From Ilumatobacteraceae bacterium (GTDB lineage: Bacteria; Actinomycetota; Acidimicrobiia; Acidimicrobiales; Ilumatobacteraceae), in the NCBI GenBank assembly GCA_023253435.1, contig JALRGJ010000013.1:1-17011 (forward strand): a stretch of 17,011 nt of DNA, in the 5' to 3' direction. Shown one piece after another: positions 14,055 through 17,011 of the stretch. Under the pieces are notes generated by a model. It was not told the origin of the DNA and did no database searches. It was given only the letters and a program-made list of their open reading frames with translations. The translations under genes and the position numbers were made by a program. Numbering within the stretch: the first letter of the stretch is position 1; every line of letters begins with the position of its first letter.

Positions 14055-15019
14055 TTAGCTAATTGATAATTACCTAATAATCGCGGAGCCCCGCCATCTG
14101 CAGTGACAATGACACCGTCGTCTACCAATTTTCTGAGATGAGACCACACACTTCTTCTTGCTGGTCGATGAAGCTTCTTATCAACGGCGGCATACAGAAC
14201 TTTGACAATGCCAGGAATGGTGTCATTGCCTGCTGCAATCTGTTGAACAATCTGCTTCTCTCGCTCTATGCGATGCTCTAAGTAAGCTCGCAGAAACGGT
14301 TGCGGATCTGTAATGGGGCCACCGTGTGTGGGCCATAAAACTGAATCGGTTCGGGTGATGACTTTGTGCATGGACTCCATGTACGCACGCATGTCACCAT
14401 CTGGTGGCGCAACAACAGTGGTGGACCAACCCATCACATGGTCCCCAGTAAACAATGCATTCTCTGCATCCATTGCAATAGCTAAATGATTAGAGGTATG
14501 ACCCGGAGTTGCAACTGCGGTAAGGGAAAACTCTGCTGTGCTGAAGAACACGCTCCCGTCGGCTACGGCAATGTCGGGTATAAATCCCAGATCAATAGTT
14601 TCCCGCTCTATCTCATCGTCTTCATTGACAGATTCAGCTGGATCATCTTCAGAGGGATCATGATCATCTTCTTCCACCCATCCTTCATAGGTCTTATGTG
14701 GACCGATGGCATACCTGGGTGCATTGGTGTATTCATGCAACCACGCTGCAAGTGGTGAATGATCTGAATGGCAATGAGTCACCACTATTCCCACGACATT
14801 CTTTTTCTCTAAAGCCTTCGCTAATGCCACTTGATGCGAATCTAATAGTGGACCCGGGTCAATAACCACCACATCTTGAGTGCCCACTATGTAAGTTCCT
14901 GTGCCGTGATAACTGAACTTTGATGGGTTCTTTGCAATCACTCGTTGAATGAGTGGAGACATCTGCTCAGACACTGCATACGGGGCATTGTCTATTCGGG
15001 GTACAAAAGGAATAGCCAT
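14051..15019 (-). CDS. Metallo-beta-lactamase fold hydrolase with winged-helix tail (LACTB2-like)
   Basis: 322 residues from ATG 15019; the frame runs on upstream into the asparaginase gene but that part is not family-like. The start leaves a gap of seven bases after the asparaginase stop. The metal motif THCHSDH (81-87) gives H82, H84, D86 and H87, completed by His174 (ATPGHT), Asp193 (FTGDH) and His232 (PTHGG), so a two-metal site is intact. A C-terminal winged-helix-like region (about 245-315, RIEREKQIVQQIAAG to SVWSHLRKLVDDGVI) matches the LACTB2 subgroup, whose human member is a single-strand RNA endonuclease; bacterial members are uncharacterised hydrolases. Residues 116-139 form an unusual acidic insert (Asp/Glu-rich). 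Third gene of a minus-strand unit. Confidence 0.9.
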   Translation of the reverse strand: MAIPFVPRIDNAPYAVSEQMSPLIQRVIAKNPSKFSYHGTGTYIVGTQDVVVIDPGPLLDSHQVALAKALEKKNVVGIVVTHCHSDHSPLAAWLHEYTNAPRYAIGPHKTYEGWVEEDDHDPSEDDPAESVNEDDEIERETIDLGFIPDIAVADGSVFFSTAEFSLTAVATPGHTSNHLAIAMDAENALFTGDHVMGWSTTVVAPPDGDMRAYMESMHKVITRTDSVLWPTHGGPITDPQPFLRAYLEHRIEREKQIVQQIAAGNDTIPGIVKVLYAAVDKKLHRPARRSVWSHLRKLVDDGVIVTADGGAPRLLGNYQLAN

Positions 15020-15026
15020 GAGATCT

Positions 15027-15995
15027 TTACTTGGTGAAACCCACTGCACGCACCGAGCCCACTGGCTTGCCATGACCCAATACAGTCTCCGCAATGTCTG
15101 GTGCAACGCCAGATGTGTCAACACCTAGTTGTCGCAACGCTGCGAGCAACACAGTAGGAGTTGCTCGCCCAGATCCATCGGACAACTTCAATGCCACTGC
15201 TCTGCCATCTGACACGGCAGCAACATACACAGACTCCGCTCCGTCTTTTGCAATGAGATGTGGAATTCCGCTCACAATTTTTGTGATGTGCCGGCCATCG
15301 CCACCCAACATGTACGGGTGATGAGACATAGCTTCAAAAATTGCATCACCTTCTTCACCTGCTGCACCTGTTGCAATTGCGCGAAGCCCCCGTGCCAACG
15401 CATGTAACTCAATCACGTGAGCGGGGGCGCCACATCCGTCTACTCCAATTGCCACTGGCTTGGCGCCTGTGATCTCAGTAATGGTGTCTGTTATGGCTAC
15501 TTGCAACGGATGATCTGGTTCAAGATACGTTTCTGTCGGCCACCCATTAATCCTGCATGTAGCCACCATTCCCGAGTGCTTCCCGCTGCAATTCATCTGC
15601 AACGAACTTTTGGCACGCCCTTCACGAATGGCCTGATGTTGCGATGGAACGTGCCAAGGATGATCTTCAATATTGCGTAATGCCTCTTCTGAAACGCCAG
15701 CATTTTTGAGAATTGATCGAGCAGTAGAGAGATGAACTTCTTCGCCGTTATGACTTGAACACACCAAGGCAAGTTGTTCTGGCGGCAATGACAACCCCGC
15801 GCGCGCCATTGCTAGTGCCTGAAATGGTTTAGTAGAGGAACGGGGAAAGATCTGAACTGCCGGATCACCAAGAGAAAACGAAATGTGTCCCTGCTCATTC
15901 AGGCACACCACTGCACCAAAGTGCACACTCTCGTCAACGTTGCTTCTAGAGACAACAGCTACAGGAGCAAATTGTTCTGGATGTACTCCTGTCAA
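15027..15995 (-). CDS. L-asparaginase (asparaginase II, PF06089-type)
   Basis: 322 residues from TTG at 15995. A TTG at 16010 would add five residues, but 15995 forms a TTGA stop/start overlap with the upstream gene like the ATGA overlaps elsewhere in the window, so it is preferred. Family motifs are all there: FPRSSTKPFQA (50-60), CSSHNGE (79-85), NCSGKHSGM (135-143) and VDGCGAP (185-191). It hydrolyses L-asparagine to aspartate and ammonia; this family is unrelated in fold to the classic E. coli enzymes AnsA/AnsB. No signal peptide, so cytoplasmic. It could supply nitrogen from imported amino acids, though a link to the ABC importer 7 kb away is only a guess. The next gene on the strand follows after seven bases. 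Confidence 0.9.
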   Translation of the reverse strand: MTGVHPEQFAPVAVVSRSNVDESVHFGAVVCLNEQGHISFSLGDPAVQIFPRSSTKPFQALAMARAGLSLPPEQLALVCSSHNGEEVHLSTARSILKNAGVSEEALRNIEDHPWHVPSQHQAIREGRAKSSLQMNCSGKHSGMVATCRINGWPTETYLEPDHPLQVAITDTITEITGAKPVAIGVDGCGAPAHVIELHALARGLRAIATGAAGEEGDAIFEAMSHHPYMLGGDGRHITKIVSGIPHLIAKDGAESVYVAAVSDGRAVALKLSDGSGRATPTVLLAALRQLGVDTSGVAPDIAETVLGHGKPVGSVRAVGFTK

Positions 15996-17011
15996 CTTGG
16001 GTCGTCCCAACCAGATTTCCGTTTACGTTTTGGTTCTTTTTTAGGGGGCTCTTTTGTTAACGGATCATCAATGATGTCGTGTCGTTGACCAAGTGTTGAA
16101 ATCAATGTTGTTGCCATCGCAACTGCAGGCAACGCCAAAATTGCGCCCACTGGGCCAAGCACAGCTCCTCCCGCGAGAGCACCCCCAAACGCCAGCGCTG
16201 GATGAAGTTCAAGTGTTCTCGCCGTCACCTTCGGTGCAAATAAATAGTTTTCAATTTGTTGGTAGATGGCAATGAAGCCAATTGCCACCGCAGCCTTAAT
16301 AGGGGATTCAATGAAAATAAGAAGGACAGGTACCACGCCGGCGAGGTACGTACCAATTACTGGCAAGAACTGAGATACCAGGCCAACCCAGAGTGCCAAT
16401 GCAATCGGTGCCGGTGCTCCCATTGCTTGGAATGTGATCCAGTGGAAGAAAGCTGAGAGTACGGCAAGAAGTGCTCGCGAGTAGATGTAACCACCAGTCT
16501 TTGTTGTTGCAAGATCCCAAGCATCAAGAACCCGGCGTTGACGATCTGGACTTAACCGAGAACAGATGGATCTGCGCAGACGTGGACCATCTGCAACGAG
16601 GTAGTAAGAAAACAACAACACGGAGAATGCTTGGAACATCACTCCTAACGCTTGCACTGAAACTTTCAATGCATTGCCTTGCTGTGAATCGATGAATTCC
16701 TGTACAGGACCATTGGGGTCAGTGATCTTTTCATTCACTGCAGCAGGATCAATGTGGGTGTTAAAGACATCGTTAATGAGTTTGACGGTGTCGTTGACAT
16801 AAGTTTCAGAGTTCTTCAACAGATCTGCGATTTGCTGACCAATGATTGTTCCCATTGCTCCAAGGAAAATAAGAACCACAAGAACAATGGCAAGTAACAA
16901 CAAACCGGCAGATTTTTTGCGGCTATACCCGCGGGCAACGAGTCGATTAACTGCAGGTTCAATGGCTAAAGAGATAAAGAGTGACACCAGTAACAGGATG
17001 AGCAAATTTTG
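15992..17011 (-). CDS. AI-2E (UPF0118/PerM) family membrane protein, N-terminus outside window
   Basis: The frame is open at the right edge, so the first residues are missing; an in-frame TTG at 17005 is probably not the start. About 338 residues are visible. The arrangement is that of the AI-2E/PerM family: hydrophobic pair with ISLAIEPAVNRLVARGYSRKKSAG between (PAV-N-L and the R-K pair are typical), a long soluble segment of about 80 residues, then a TM cluster with the VGLVSQFLPVIGTYLAG and FIAIYQQIENYLFAPKV blocks, and a last GGALAGGAVLGPVGAILALPAVA segment. Members export small molecules or ions, including antiporters and the proposed AI-2 exporter; substrate here unknown. The C-terminus is highly basic (KEPKRKRKSGW). 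Its stop overlaps the asparaginase start by four bases. Confidence 0.92.
   Translation of the reverse strand, partial: QNLLILLLVSLFISLAIEPAVNRLVARGYSRKKSAGLLLLAIVLVVLIFLGAMGTIIGQQIADLLKNSETYVNDTVKLINDVFNTHIDPAAVNEKITDPNGPVQEFIDSQQGNALKVSVQALGVMFQAFSVLLFSYYLVADGPRLRRSICSRLSPDRQRRVLDAWDLATTKTGGYIYSRALLAVLSAFFHWITFQAMGAPAPIALALWVGLVSQFLPVIGTYLAGVVPVLLIFIESPIKAAVAIGFIAIYQQIENYLFAPKVTARTLELHPALAFGGALAGGAVLGPVGAILALPAVAMATTLISTLGQRHDIIDDPLTKEPPKKEPKRKRKSGWDDPS

Noticed and set aside
14053..14064. AATTAGCTAATT palindrome at the convergent junction
   Set aside because: All but two positions are A/T and it has no loop or T-tract, so it is not a credible terminator; it is likely chance in an AT-rich spot.

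Overview
The window is a densely coded bacterial chromosome segment: 18 protein genes, no gene-free stretch over about 105 bases, and no tRNA, rRNA, CRISPR array, insertion sequence or phage gene that I could see. Moderate GC, short intergenic gaps, few Shine-Dalgarno sites and actinobacterial-style lipoproteins and regulators suggest a small-genome actinobacterium. My inference, from gene style alone, is a freshwater member of class Acidimicrobiia (Ilumatobacteraceae-like).

Layout. Positions 1-484 (+) hold the C-terminal end of a serine beta-lactamase-like hydrolase. It converges on and overlaps 450-3513 (-), which holds a DUF2157-like membrane protein and a two-domain acyltransferase-3/SGNH O-acyltransferase. 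From 3618 to 14054 everything is on the + strand. First comes a copper-handling module (SCO1, PCuAC, a membrane-anchored cupredoxin) followed directly by an ECF sigma factor and its zinc-finger membrane anti-sigma (3618-6173). Next is a complete polar amino-acid ABC transporter (binding protein, permease, ATPase; 6241-8599). Then come a DUF2786 protein overlapping a small HExxH metalloprotein (8625-9778), a nitroreductase (9810-10457), two unrecognised proteins likely forming one unit (10503-12629), and a phosphodiester glycosidase with a long polythreonine linker (12651-14054). The last block (14051-17011, -) is AI-2E-type permease, L-asparaginase, then a LACTB2-like metallo-beta-lactamase-fold protein.

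How the genes fit together. The copper module looks like assembly of the cytochrome oxidase copper site under control of its own ECF sigma factor. A GGGAAC-N18-GTC element sits just before the first gene, as expected for autoregulation. The ABC operon carries the most striking non-coding signal: a perfect 15-bp inverted repeat pairs the permease start codon with DNA 69 bp downstream and is followed by a T-tract, a plausible way to make binding protein in excess over permease. The least understood pieces are the two-gene unit at 10503-12629 (multi-domain coiled-coil protein plus partner) and the DUF2786/metalloprotein pair.
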